Below, piece after piece: positions 1 to 9,646 of a stretch of 64,000 nucleotides of DNA (its first letter is position 1; every line of letters begins with the position of its first letter). The stretch lies in assembly GCF_017592825.1 (NCBI RefSeq), contig NZ_JAGFMD010000001.1:310001-374000 (forward strand). Reading direction: 5' to 3'. The notes beneath the pieces are model-generated. The model saw only the letters and a list, made by a program, of their open reading frames with translations, did no database searches and had not been told where the DNA came from. The stretch is from Roseivirga sp. E12. GTDB taxonomy: Bacteria > Bacteroidota > Bacteroidia > Cytophagales > Cyclobacteriaceae. Both the position numbers and the translations under genes were made by a program.

Positions 1-704
1 TTCCAACTTTTAAGGGGCTTGGTAATTCCGTATTGCGGACGTTCTTCTTCAGCCGCAAAACTCCCAAAAAGTTTATCCCAAATAATTAATGTCCCTGCAT
101 GGTTCTTATCAATGTATTTCGGGTTTCGTGCATGATGTACCCTATGGTGAGATGGTGTGTTGAATACTGCTTCAAACCACTTGGGCATTTTACTGATAGA
201 TTCAGTGTGTATCCAGAATTGATAGACAAGATTTATTCCTTGAGCAACAATGAAAACAATAGGATCGACTCCTAATAAGGCTATGGGCAAATAGAAGAGA
301 AAGGTCCAAAGAATTTGAGTAGAACTTTGTCTCAATGCTACTGAAAGATTGTACTCCTCGCTTTGATGGTGAACACTATGACCTCCCCAAAACAAGTTGA
401 TCTCATGGCTCAGGCGATGTGCCCAGTAGTACATAAAGTCAAAAGTGATAAAAGCCACGGGAAAGGCCCACCAAACCATTGGGATGTGTAGGAGCCCGTA
501 GTTGGCTTCCATATAGGTATAGGCATTGAATAAAATAACCATCAGGAAAGCTCCAGTGATCTGTGAAACAACTCCACAGTTGATATTTGTCATCGCATCT
601 TTAAGGTTGTAAGACTTTGTTGCATTGACCCTATGTACTATGAACTCGACACCTATCAAAAGGAAGTAGACGGGGATGGCAATGACGGATGGATTGATGC
701 TCAT
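1..704 (-). CDS. Sterol desaturase / fatty acid hydroxylase family protein (3' end beyond window)
   Basis: The reading frame starts at ATG (complement of 702-704), with an in-frame stop shortly upstream, and stays open for 234 codons to the window edge, so the C-terminus is missing. It encodes an integral membrane di-iron oxygenase of the fatty acid hydroxylase superfamily. The three family histidine boxes are visible: HRLSH at residues 96-100, HSVHH at 109-113 and HHRVHH at 186-191, plus His166. Hydrophobic segments lie near residues 8-25, 45-63, 73-95 and 133-160. Family members hydroxylate or desaturate lipids in the membrane; the substrate cannot be told from sequence. It is transcribed away from the next gene at 843. 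Confidence 0.88.
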   Translation of the reverse strand, partial: MSINPSVIAIPVYFLLIGVEFIVHRVNATKSYNLKDAMTNINCGVVSQITGAFLMVILFNAYTYMEANYGLLHIPMVWWAFPVAFITFDFMYYWAHRLSHEINLFWGGHSVHHQSEEYNLSVALRQSSTQILWTFLFYLPIALLGVDPIVFIVAQGINLVYQFWIHTESISKMPKWFEAVFNTPSHHRVHHARNPKYIDKNHAGTLIIWDKLFGSFAAEEERPQYGITKPLKSW

Positions 705-842
705 CAGCAGGCTTGTTTATTATGGTTTCTTAATAGAGACTCCTATAGGAGATCAGAGGTTGCTGCAAATTGCGAATATTCAATTGTTATATGATGAAAC
801 CAAGTTCTATCCATTATCTTCGCGCTCGATTAAAAGTCAGAG

Positions 843-1313
843 ATGGATAAGTTTATAGGGTTCTTTAGAAACGTAACAATTTTGTTGTTTACTGGCGCTT
901 TGATCTGGTCATATGCCTTTATGGCCAGCCAGGTCAATTACCGCTTCGATCCAGCCGGAGATGCCTTGGGTACTGCCAGTAAGAATACCTACTTTTTTGG
1001 AGCCATTATCGTCTTCCTTTTGGCCAATGTAGTGTGCAGCTATTTCACTCGCGTACTTAAAAAGATTACAACAACCGAAGATGGACGAGGCATAAGGAAT
1101 AGGTCTCTAAAGAAAGACCTGATTAATTGGATCAAAGGCTTCGCTGGAGTGCTGAATCTTTTCTTCAGTTTAATACTCGTTTTTTTAGGCTTGATGAATA
1201 TGTCGGCAGATTATAACATCAAGACACTAGGGTTCTACGTGTACCTTGGGCCGGTATTAATTCTAAGTTGGTTCTTCTACTTAGCAGTCATTCTTGGCAA
1301 GCGAAGAAGTTAG
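843..1313 (+). CDS. Small four-helix integral membrane protein, unknown function
   Basis: A 156-residue protein with four clear hydrophobic segments near residues 8-28, 46-68, 97-120 and 128-151. The loop between helices two and three is basic (KKDLINWIK). The phrase NYRFDPAGDALG after the first helix resembles periplasmic segments of small bacterial membrane proteins, but I recognise no family with confidence. The gene is divergent from the sterol desaturase and is followed by a 146-bp gap before parE, so it is probably monocistronic. No catalytic motif is visible. Confidence 0.7.
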   Translation: MDKFIGFFRNVTILLFTGALIWSYAFMASQVNYRFDPAGDALGTASKNTYFFGAIIVFLLANVVCSYFTRVLKKITTTEDGRGIRNRSLKKDLINWIKGFAGVLNLFFSLILVFLGLMNMSADYNIKTLGFYVYLGPVLILSWFFYLAVILGKRRS

Positions 1314-1459
1314 TAATCTTCTCATTATCAGAGGCTGAGCAATTGCTTGTTCGGAAGCTCGCTACTAGACGTGCATTTCTAGATTTTTAATTCTAAATTC
1401 CGACTTCAATGAGTGCTAATGAGCACAGTTGTCTAAGAACCTTTTGTTTGAAATTTTGA

Positions 1460-3325
1460 ATGGCGAATCAAGTAGCGAATTATACCGAAGATAGTATTCG
1501 GTCCCTCGATTGGAAAGAGCACATTAGACTAAGGCCCGGAATGTATATCGGGAAGCTTGGCGATGGATCGGCTCAAGATGATGGCATTTACGTATTGGTG
1601 AAAGAAGTGGTCGATAATAGTATCGATGAACATATGATGGGCTTTGGTAAGACCATCGATGTGAAAGTTTCCGAACACAAAGTTGAAGTCAGAGACTATG
1701 GCCGAGGCATTCCACTGGGAAAAGTGGTCGATTGTGTATCCAAAATAAATACTGGAGGAAAGTATGACTCTGGAGCCTTCCAAAAGTCAGTGGGACTTAA
1801 TGGAGTAGGTACCAAAGCCGTCAATGCATTGTCTACTTATTTCAAGGTGCAGTCTTATCGAGATGGTATGGCTAAAGTTGCCGAGTTTGAAAGAGGTGAG
1901 ATAACCAACGATGCTAAGGAAGTTACGAGTAGTGGTAGAAACGGAACCCAAATCGTTTTTAGACCTGACGAAACCATCTTTAAGAACTATCATTTCATTC
2001 CACAATACCTCGATGACCTCATGTGGAACTATTGTTTCCTAAATGCTGGTCTCACCATAAACTTTAACGGAGAAAAGTATCACTCTGAAAAAGGGCTTCT
2101 TGATCTATTGTCAAGAAAGACAGACGAAGACAATCTAAGGTACCCAATCATACACCTCAAGGGTGAAGACATTGAACTGGCTCTATCACATACCAATCAA
2201 TATGGAGAGGACTATTACTCTTTTGTAAATGGTCAATACACAACGCAGGGAGGAACGCACCAAGCTGCTTTGCGTGAAGCCTTGGTGAAAACAATTCGAG
2301 AGTTTTACAATAAGAATTTTGATGCTGCCGATGTTAGGGCTTCGATAGTAGCTGCAATCGCAGTACGTGTACAAGAACCAGTTTTCGAATCACAAACGAA
2401 GACAAAGCTGGGTTCGCAGAACGTAGCACCAGATGGCCCAACAATGAGGACGTTTGTCAATGATTTTGTGAAGAAAGCCCTTGATGATTATTTGCATAAA
2501 AATCAGGCTGCTGCAGACGCGCTCTTAAAGCGGATTTTACAATCAGAGCGGGAGCGTAAAGAAATAGCTGGTATTAAGAAACTAGCAAACGAAAGAGCGA
2601 AGAAGGCAAACCTTCATAATAAGAAATTAAGAGATTGTAGAATACATCTGAATGATGATAAGAAGGATGAAGACCTTCGCAATGCTACTACACTCTTTAT
2701 CACAGAAGGAGATTCTGCCAGTGGATCGATTACTAAATCTAGAAACGTTCAGACGCAGGCCGTCTTTAGTTTGCGTGGTAAGCCACTCAACTGCTTTGGC
2801 CAGACCAAAAAAGTGGTTTATGAAAATGAAGAGTTCAATCTCCTACAGCATGCACTTAATATAGAAGACGGACTGGAGGGGCTCCGCTATGATAAGATTG
2901 TAATCGCAACGGATGCAGATGTTGATGGTATGCACATTAGATTACTGCTGCTGACCTACTTCTTACAATTCTTTCCAGACTTGGTGAGAAGAGGACATGT
3001 GTACATCTTAGAAACACCACTTTTTAGGGTCAGGAACAAGAAGGAGACTATTTATTGCTATAGTGATGAAGAAAGGCAGCGCGCCATAATGAAACTAGGC
3101 AACAAACCTGAGATCACCCGATTTAAAGGACTTGGTGAGATTTCTCCTGACGAATTCAAGAATTTCATTGGTGAAGACATGCGCTTAGAGCCAATCATCC
3201 TCAGGAAAGACACGAGTATTCAAGAGCTGTTGAAATTCTACATGGGTAAGAACACACCTGACAGACAAAATTTTATTATCGATAATCTAAGAATAGAGAA
3301 AGATTTGGCTGAAGAAGCCGCCTAG
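1460..3325 (+). CDS. parE: DNA topoisomerase IV subunit B (ATPase)
   Basis: The 621-residue ATPase subunit of type IIA topoisomerase IV, which with ParC decatenates daughter chromosomes. Visible elements are the GHKL ATPase motifs [17 protein letters not shown] and [14 protein letters not shown], then the transducer domain, then the TOPRIM metal site ([11 protein letters not shown] and [12 protein letters not shown]) and a C-terminal FKGLGE block. The length fits ParE or compact GyrB, and it lacks the long insertion seen in some GyrB proteins. The partner parC begins 6 bp after its stop, which supports ParE rather than GyrB. A short [12 protein letters not shown] block near the N-terminus is also typical. 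Confidence 0.95.
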   Translation: MANQVANYTEDSIRSLDWKEHIRLRPGMYIGKLGDGSAQDDGIYVLVKEVVDNSIDEHMMGFGKTIDVKVSEHKVEVRDYGRGIPLGKVVDCVSKINTGGKYDSGAFQKSVGLNGVGTKAVNALSTYFKVQSYRDGMAKVAEFERGEITNDAKEVTSSGRNGTQIVFRPDETIFKNYHFIPQYLDDLMWNYCFLNAGLTINFNGEKYHSEKGLLDLLSRKTDEDNLRYPIIHLKGEDIELALSHTNQYGEDYYSFVNGQYTTQGGTHQAALREALVKTIREFYNKNFDAADVRASIVAAIAVRVQEPVFESQTKTKLGSQNVAPDGPTMRTFVNDFVKKALDDYLHKNQAAADALLKRILQSERERKEIAGIKKLANERAKKANLHNKKLRDCRIHLNDDKKDEDLRNATTLFITEGDSASGSITKSRNVQTQAVFSLRGKPLNCFGQTKKVVYENEEFNLLQHALNIEDGLEGLRYDKIVIATDADVDGMHIRLLLLTYFLQFFPDLVRRGHVYILETPLFRVRNKKETIYCYSDEERQRAIMKLGNKPEITRFKGLGEISPDEFKNFIGEDMRLEPIILRKDTSIQELLKFYMGKNTPDRQNFIIDNLRIEKDLAEEAA

Positions 3326-3331
3326 ACTAGC

Positions 3332-6115
3332 ATGAGTGACGAAATTATTGACGATTCAGATAACGAAGAAGGAAAGATTAAGGAAGTTGTTCCCGTATCC
3401 GGCATGTACGAAGGCTGGTTTCTGGAGTATGCATCCTATGTGATTCTTGAGCGAGCTGTACCTGCTATTGAAGACGGGCTAAAGCCTGTGCAAAGAAGAA
3501 TTCTCCACTCCATGAAAGAGATGGATGATGGTAGGTTCAATAAGGTGGCCAACGTCATTGGTCAAACCATGCAGTATCACCCTCATGGTGATGCTTCCAT
3601 AGGAGATGCCATTGTAAACATTGGTCAAAAAGACTTACTGATTGAAACTCAGGGTAACTGGGGGGATATACGAACTGGTGATAGAGCCGCTGCTGCTCGA
3701 TATATTGAAGCCCGACTTTCAAGGTTTGCCTTGGATGTAGTATTCAATCCGCAGACTACAGAATGGCAATTGTCCTACGATGGGCGTAAGAAAGAACCTG
3801 TAACACTGCCTGTGAAATTTCCGCTTCTGCTTGCACAAGGGGTAGAAGGCATTGCTGTAGGACTTTCCACTAAGGTATTACCACACAATTTTATTGAGCT
3901 TATTCAAGCGTCTATTAAAGTACTTCAAGGGAAGAAGCCAAAAATCTATCCAGACTTTCCGACAGGGGGCATGGCTGACTTCTCGGAATATAATGAAGGA
4001 AAGCGTGGAGGAAAGGTAAAAGTTAGAGCCAAGATAGAGGAGGTCGATAAGAAGACCATTGCTATAAAAGACATTCCATTCGGTACCACGACAACAGGGT
4101 TAATCGACTCCATCATTAAGGCCAATGATAAGGGAAAAATTAAGATTAAAAAGGTTGTTGACAATACGGCCGAGGATGTTGAGATTCTGATTGAACTTGC
4201 GTCAGGCCAATCGCCTAATATTACCATCGATGCCCTGTATGCCTTTACAGATTGTGAATCGAGCATTTCTCCCAATGCATGTGTGATCATTAAGGACAAA
4301 CCTCATTTTGTCACAGTCACTGACATGCTTCAAGTGTGTACTGAGCAAACCGTTGACTTGCTAAGGCAAGAACTAGAAATCCGAAAAGCTGAACTGCTAG
4401 AGAAGATCCTTTTCAGTTCTTTGGAAAAAATCTTTATTGAGAATAGGATCTATCGAGATATCGAGGAATGTGAAACATGGGAGTCAGTACTCGAGACAAT
4501 AGATAGAGGGCTTGACCCTTTTAAGAAAGAGTTCTATCGAGACATTACTACCGAAGACATTGTTCGCCTTACCGAAATTAAGATCAAACGAATTTCGAGG
4601 TTTGATGCCTTTAAGGCAGATGAGCTGATGCGAAAACTCACGGAGGAGCTTGCCGAAGTAGAGCATAATCTTAAAAACCTTGTCGAATATGCAATTTCTT
4701 ACTTTCAGAGATTGCTGGAGAAATATGGCAAAGGGCGTGAGCGTAAAACTGAAATCAAGTCTTTCGAGAACATTAAGGCTGCGGTTGTGGCGGCTAACAA
4801 TGCTAAGCTTTATGTTAACCGCAAAGACGGTTTTGTCGGATATGGTCTTCGTAAAGATGAGTTTGTATGCGAATGCTCGGATATAGATGACATCATAGTT
4901 TTCAGGGCTGACGGAAAGTTTCAAGTCGTCCGAATTTCCGATAAGATCTTTGTAGGGAAAGACATTCTATGGGCTGGTGTGTTCAAGAAGAACGATGAAC
5001 GCATGGTCTACAACATGATGTACCTCGATGGTAAGTCAGGTCGTTCCATGGTGAAACGCTTCCAAGTTTTGGGTGTCACTAGAGATAGAGAGTATGACTT
5101 GACCAAAGGAGAGCGCGGATCAAAGACACTCTACTTTACTGCAAACCCGAATGGAGAGGCAGAATTAGTCACAGTTTATTTGACTTCTGGTGCCAAGGCA
5201 AGGGTTAAAGTCTTTGATTTCAATTTTGCTGATATCGACATAAAAGGAAGAGGCTCCGGGGGTAATATCGTTACCAAGTATCCGGTCAGAAAGGTGCAGT
5301 TGAAGATGGAAGGTCGTTCGACCTTAGGTGGCCTCGATATCTGGTATGATGAATCAGTTGGTCGACTAAACCGAGATGAACGAGGTAGACATTTAGGTAA
5401 CTTCCAAGCCGATGATAAGGTGTTGGTTATCTATAATAACGGTGAATATGAGCTGACCTCATTTGATTTGACGAACCGATACGATCCACCAAAGATTCAC
5501 TACATCCACAAGTTTGATCCGGAAGGTGTTATCTCAGCAATTCACTACGATGCAGCGACAGGCACTCACTTTGTGAAGCGCTTCCAAGTGGAGACTTCAA
5601 CCAAGGATAAGAAATTCATGTTCATCAGTGAAGAAAAGGGGTCCAAGTTGCTTTTGGCCACCACATTGAAGGATGCTCAAATAGAAGTTCACTATACTGT
5701 AAAGGGCTCGAGAGAACGAAAGACTACGGTCTTTGATATGGATATGCTTATTGATGTAAAAGGATGGAGAGCGACTGGCAATAAACTGTCTCCACATAAT
5801 GTCAAGAAGGTAGTTCTTTTAGGGGGAAGCAGTGATTCTACTGCTGAGACCGAAGATTCAATTCCTGAGCAAGTAGAAGAGCTTACCTCTGAAAAGGAGA
5901 AGGAAGTGAAGGACGCAAATGAGAGCAAGGCTAAAACCGAGGAAGTAAAAGCTGTTGAAGCACCTATTGAGATTAAAGAAGAAAAGAAATCAGAACCAGC
6001 TAAAGAGGTTGAAAAACCAAAGCCTGCAAAACCTGAGACTTCTCCAAAGAAGGATGACAAGAAAGAGGGTGGTGCAGGCAACTATAATGTCGGGGACACG
6101 ATAGAATTGTTTTAA
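3332..6115 (+). CDS. parC: DNA topoisomerase IV subunit A
   Basis: A 927-residue DNA-cleaving subunit, directly downstream of parE. The winged-helix breakage-reunion domain contains ERAVPAIEDGLKPVQRRIL and AAARYIEARLS; Tyr124 in the latter is the expected catalytic residue that forms the phosphotyrosyl DNA bond. The middle part is the coiled-coil tower and the C-terminal half has beta-pinwheel-like repeats. The last 95 or so residues form a Lys/Glu/Pro-rich, apparently disordered tail (SEKEKEVKDANESKAK and similar) ending in GDTIELF. The tail is longer than in Escherichia coli ParC (about 750 residues in total). Assignment as ParC rather than GyrA rests on pairing with parE. Confidence 0.93.
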   Translation: MSDEIIDDSDNEEGKIKEVVPVSGMYEGWFLEYASYVILERAVPAIEDGLKPVQRRILHSMKEMDDGRFNKVANVIGQTMQYHPHGDASIGDAIVNIGQKDLLIETQGNWGDIRTGDRAAAARYIEARLSRFALDVVFNPQTTEWQLSYDGRKKEPVTLPVKFPLLLAQGVEGIAVGLSTKVLPHNFIELIQASIKVLQGKKPKIYPDFPTGGMADFSEYNEGKRGGKVKVRAKIEEVDKKTIAIKDIPFGTTTTGLIDSIIKANDKGKIKIKKVVDNTAEDVEILIELASGQSPNITIDALYAFTDCESSISPNACVIIKDKPHFVTVTDMLQVCTEQTVDLLRQELEIRKAELLEKILFSSLEKIFIENRIYRDIEECETWESVLETIDRGLDPFKKEFYRDITTEDIVRLTEIKIKRISRFDAFKADELMRKLTEELAEVEHNLKNLVEYAISYFQRLLEKYGKGRERKTEIKSFENIKAAVVAANNAKLYVNRKDGFVGYGLRKDEFVCECSDIDDIIVFRADGKFQVVRISDKIFVGKDILWAGVFKKNDERMVYNMMYLDGKSGRSMVKRFQVLGVTRDREYDLTKGERGSKTLYFTANPNGEAELVTVYLTSGAKARVKVFDFNFADIDIKGRGSGGNIVTKYPVRKVQLKMEGRSTLGGLDIWYDESVGRLNRDERGRHLGNFQADDKVLVIYNNGEYELTSFDLTNRYDPPKIHYIHKFDPEGVISAIHYDAATGTHFVKRFQVETSTKDKKFMFISEEKGSKLLLATTLKDAQIEVHYTVKGSRERKTTVFDMDMLIDVKGWRATGNKLSPHNVKKVVLLGGSSDSTAETEDSIPEQVEELTSEKEKEVKDANESKAKTEEVKAVEAPIEIKEEKKSEPAKEVEKPKPAKPETSPKKDDKKEGGAGNYNVGDTIELF

Positions 6116-6269
6116 GATTTAGCATTCGGTAAGGGTGTCAACAATATGGGTTGTTTTTATTCCAGACGATCCTGAACAATCGTCTTAAGGTTGTTAAAAT
6201 ATTGTTTGTTCATCTTCCGAAGCTGTTGGCCATTTTGTCAACGGCTTTCTTTTTTTAACGACCTATACA

Positions 6270-6953
6270 TTGAGAAAACAACTCATACATATGTTGGAGG
6301 AGTTCGTAACTCCGAATAAAGTAACTACCATAGAAGAGGTCCTTTCTGAGAGAACACGCCATTTGACAGTCGTTTTAGAAGACATCTATCATGCACAGAA
6401 TGCTAGTGCAGTTATGCGTACCTGCGATTGCTTCGGAATCCAAGATCTATATATAACGCAACGTTTGCATGACTATGAAGTGAATCCCAATGTTGTGCGT
6501 GGTGCCTCAAAATGGGTCAGCCAGCATAAGTATGAAAGAGAGGAAGAGAGTACCGCTAAGTGCTTTCAGGATCTAAAAAAGAAAAATTATCGAATAGTCG
6601 GGACAACCCCATCCAAGGAAGTCGCATCTATACATGAACTGGATATAAGTCAGAAAACTGCGGTTGTTTTTGGTACGGAATTGGAGGGGCTTACGGAGTA
6701 CGCAAAAGACCAAGTAGACGAATTGGTACATATACCGATGTATGGGTTTACCGAGTCTTTTAATATTTCTGTTAGCGCAGCTTTGCTATTGCAAGAGTTG
6801 GTGTCAAGAATGAAAAACAGTGATATCGTCTGGCAATTGACAGAAAAAGAGAAAGAAGAATTGAAACTTGAATGGTATTCTAGAATAGTGAAACGATCAG
6901 ATATTCATATAAATAATTTTATGAGGGAACATTCTCAGAATTCTGAGAGTTAA
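6270..6953 (+). CDS. trmH: TrmH family RNA 2'-O-ribose methyltransferase
   Basis: A SPOUT-fold methyltransferase of 227 residues that transfers a methyl group from S-adenosylmethionine to a ribose 2'-OH, probably Gm18 of tRNA. Motif 1 (VLEDIYHAQNASAVMRTCDCFG, containing the conserved Asn and Arg), motif 2 (VVFGTELEGL) and motif 3 (IPMYGFTESFNISVSAALLL) that form the trefoil knot are all present. I use the TTG start because the N-terminus it gives (MRKQLIHMLEEF) looks like that of Bacteroidota TrmH proteins; an ATG lies seven codons downstream at 6291. The gene stands alone between parC and an outer-membrane protein gene. Confidence 0.88.
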   Translation: MRKQLIHMLEEFVTPNKVTTIEEVLSERTRHLTVVLEDIYHAQNASAVMRTCDCFGIQDLYITQRLHDYEVNPNVVRGASKWVSQHKYEREEESTAKCFQDLKKKNYRIVGTTPSKEVASIHELDISQKTAVVFGTELEGLTEYAKDQVDELVHIPMYGFTESFNISVSAALLLQELVSRMKNSDIVWQLTEKEKEELKLEWYSRIVKRSDIHINNFMREHSQNSES

Positions 6954-7033
6954 CAACAGAATTAATTATCCATCGCCTGACTTTTTATCTCTTTATTGCG
7001 TTAAAGAAGAGTTGTAATTTAAAACACGCCACT

Positions 7034-9541
7034 TTGAAACTGAGAATACTTTTATCTCTTACCATTTTTTTCTCCTTAATCTCTTCTCTCAAAGCACAGA
7101 CCGTGATTGTTGGAAAAGTAACTGATGCCGAAAGCGGAGATCCCATTCCTTTCGCCAGCGTTGTTATTAAGGGTACATCTGTAGGTTCTCCAACTGATTT
7201 TGATGGCTTTTATCGCATTGAAGGAGATGCTGAGTCTGATACTGTTCTCGTGTCATTCATTGGCTACGAGACCAAATACAAGATTTATCAAAAAGGAATT
7301 ACTCAAACCATCAATTTCCAACTCACACCCGAGGCTAAAAGCTTAGATGATTTTGTTGTTTTTGCCAGAAAGCAGGAAAACCCCGCTTTTGCCATCATGC
7401 GTTCTGTGATTGATAACAAGAGCAAGAATGATAAACGAACGCTAGACGCTTATGAATATGAGAGTTATAACAAGATTCAGATAGATGTAGATAATATCTC
7501 CCAGCAGCTTCGCGAGAAGAAATACATGCAGAAAATCACTGCGGTGCTAGACTCTATTGAAGTGATTGCAGGAGAGGATGGTAAACCTATTTTACCTCTT
7601 TTTATATCAGAGTCGCTTTCAAAGTTTTACTATCGAGATGATCCTAGACTTCAGAAAGAGGAAATCCAAAAGACTCGAATCAAAGGTGTGGCCATAGAAG
7701 ATGGTTCTTTGATTTCTCAAATTATCGGTTCGTCCTTTCAGGAGTATAATTTCTATCAAAATAGAATGAACATTGTAGAAAAGGAGTTTGCTTCACCCAT
7801 AGGTGATGCATGGCGAATTATCTACGATTATGAACTTCAGGATAGCCTTTACCTAGGGGATGAGTTTGTTTATCTGTTAGAGTTCAAACCAAAAAATGAT
7901 CAGGAACTTGCCTTCTTTGGAAAGCTATGGATCAGTAAGGCTGACTATGCTATCAAACAGATTGATGCCACAATGCAGCCTACAGCAAACTTGAACTTTA
8001 TCGATCGGATCAAGATTCAGCAAGAGCTAGAGAGAACAGAGACGGGGGCATGGCTGCCGATTAAATCGAGAGTTTTGATCGATGCATCTGAAATCACAAA
8101 GAAATCCGCTGGCTTTCTTGCGAAGTTCTATACCTCTAATAAGAATATTAGAGTCACAGAGCCAAAGCCCACTCGATTTTTCGAAAGGACAGTAGAGCTT
8201 GCCGAAGACGCACGACTTACGGATGAAGCTTTTTGGGCTGAGAGCCGTCATGATAAACTGAGTGACACGGAGGTCAATGTAATGGCAATGATCGATTCAT
8301 TGAACAATATTCGCTTTGTGAAAACCTGGACAAATATTCTAAAAACTGTAGCTAGAGGGTATTTTGAAGTTGGTAAATTAGACCTTGGCCCATGGCCATT
8401 CTTGTTCGGAGTGAATGACGTTGAGGGTGTGAGACTAAGACTCGGAGGTAGGACCAATGAGAACTTTAGTACTAAGTGGCAGTTCAATGGATACGGTGCT
8501 TATGGATTCGATGATGAAAGATTCAAATATGGGTTCGGTGCCAATGTAATTCTTGACAGGGAGAAATGGACAACCATAACGGCCAGCTATAGAAATGACT
8601 TAGATCAGTTCGGTATACAACCGGATGCCGTAACCTCTCTATCTGACGGTAGTGCATTTTTAGCGCTAACCCAGCTGGGTAATTTAGTGAGGCCATTTCG
8701 TTACGAGAGATACCAAATTGAAGGCTTTAGACAGTTTTCCAGATCCTTCTCAGCTGCTTTACAATTGAAAAAGCAGAACTTCAATCCAGAGTTTGACTTT
8801 AGGTATAGTACAGATTTTAGCAGAGTGGATGCTCCTTTGGCTTCTGACTTCGAGACTACTGAGGCTACGATAAGGCTTAAGTTCGCTAGGGATGAAACGT
8901 TTTTAATCAATGATAATAATCGCTTCAGTCTTGGTACTTTGAGGTGGCCAATTTTCCTATTCTCCTATACGCGTGGTTTCAAGACACTCGGAGGTGACTT
9001 TGACTATAACAAAATTAACTTCGGTGTTTCTCAACGAATTAAGTTGGGCTTTTGGGGAGTTTCTAGATATCAGGTCAATGCAGGCCATATTTTCGATGAT
9101 GTACCGTATCCACTGTTGACATCTCATATTGGAAATGAACAGTTCGTATATACTGACATTGCCTTCAATACCATGAACTTCTATGAGTTCGTGAGTCAGT
9201 CCTTTGCTTCATTGAGGTACCAGCACAATTTTGAAGGGTTCGTTTTTAATAGAATTCCATTGCTTAGAAAATTGAAATGGAGACTTGTAGGAACAGGTAA
9301 TGTCTTGTTCGGAGGTGTTAGCCAAAGTACATTAGATGCTCAAATCAGAACGGATGAGGGAGGTAATGATTTGCCTTTTTTCAACGTACTTGAAAATGGG
9401 AGGCCATTTGCCGAGGTTGGTTTAGGAGTCGAAAACATCTTCAAGGTCTTTAGAGTAGACTTTATCAGACGTTTGACCTATTTGGAGAACCCAGGAGTAG
9501 ATAGAACAAGCATCAAATTCAGTTTCAATTTATCGCTCTAA
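7034..9541 (+). CDS. DUF5686 / carboxypeptidase-regulatory-like domain outer membrane protein
   Basis: An 835-residue exported protein. A signal peptide (MKLRILLSLTIFFSLISS, cleavage near LKAQ) depends on the TTG start. Residues about 23-110 form a carboxypeptidase-D regulatory-like beta-sandwich (VTDAESGDPIPFASVVIKGT... TDFDGFYRI), as at the N-terminus of Bacteroidota TonB-dependent receptors. The remainder resembles DUF5686: a periplasmic part and then many amphipathic strands ending in a C-terminal Phe/Leu-rich strand (IKFSFNLSL), suggesting an outer-membrane beta-barrel. There is no plug domain, so it is probably not a classical TonB receptor. Its function is unknown; no transport partner gene is adjacent. 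Confidence 0.82.
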   Translation: MKLRILLSLTIFFSLISSLKAQTVIVGKVTDAESGDPIPFASVVIKGTSVGSPTDFDGFYRIEGDAESDTVLVSFIGYETKYKIYQKGITQTINFQLTPEAKSLDDFVVFARKQENPAFAIMRSVIDNKSKNDKRTLDAYEYESYNKIQIDVDNISQQLREKKYMQKITAVLDSIEVIAGEDGKPILPLFISESLSKFYYRDDPRLQKEEIQKTRIKGVAIEDGSLISQIIGSSFQEYNFYQNRMNIVEKEFASPIGDAWRIIYDYELQDSLYLGDEFVYLLEFKPKNDQELAFFGKLWISKADYAIKQIDATMQPTANLNFIDRIKIQQELERTETGAWLPIKSRVLIDASEITKKSAGFLAKFYTSNKNIRVTEPKPTRFFERTVELAEDARLTDEAFWAESRHDKLSDTEVNVMAMIDSLNNIRFVKTWTNILKTVARGYFEVGKLDLGPWPFLFGVNDVEGVRLRLGGRTNENFSTKWQFNGYGAYGFDDERFKYGFGANVILDREKWTTITASYRNDLDQFGIQPDAVTSLSDGSAFLALTQLGNLVRPFRYERYQIEGFRQFSRSFSAALQLKKQNFNPEFDFRYSTDFSRVDAPLASDFETTEATIRLKFARDETFLINDNNRFSLGTLRWPIFLFSYTRGFKTLGGDFDYNKINFGVSQRIKLGFWGVSRYQVNAGHIFDDVPYPLLTSHIGNEQFVYTDIAFNTMNFYEFVSQSFASLRYQHNFEGFVFNRIPLLRKLKWRLVGTGNVLFGGVSQSTLDAQIRTDEGGNDLPFFNVLENGRPFAEVGLGVENIFKVFRVDFIRRLTYLENPGVDRTSIKFSFNLSL

Positions 9542-9646
9542 AACAATCAATAAAGAGCCTTTTCAGTAATTATTATTGCATATTTGCAATCGCAAAATTT
9601 GATTTTAATAAATCCTGTTGGTTTGTAGCAGCAGGTACCCATTAAA

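Noticed and set aside
676..858. 60-codon frame on the plus strand
   Set aside because: It overlaps the start of the sterol desaturase gene antisense and the next gene's start; its sequence shows no family or signal.
3946..6081. Several long antisense frames inside parC (for example 3946-4299, 4484-4924, 5692-6081)
   Set aside because: They are opposite-strand shadows of strongly conserved coding sequence; the last is only the Ser/Phe-rich complement of the Lys/Glu tail.
6164..6185. 7-bp hairpin (AGACGAT / ATCGTCT) after parC
   Set aside because: No T-run follows, so it does not qualify as a terminator; nothing else supports a function.
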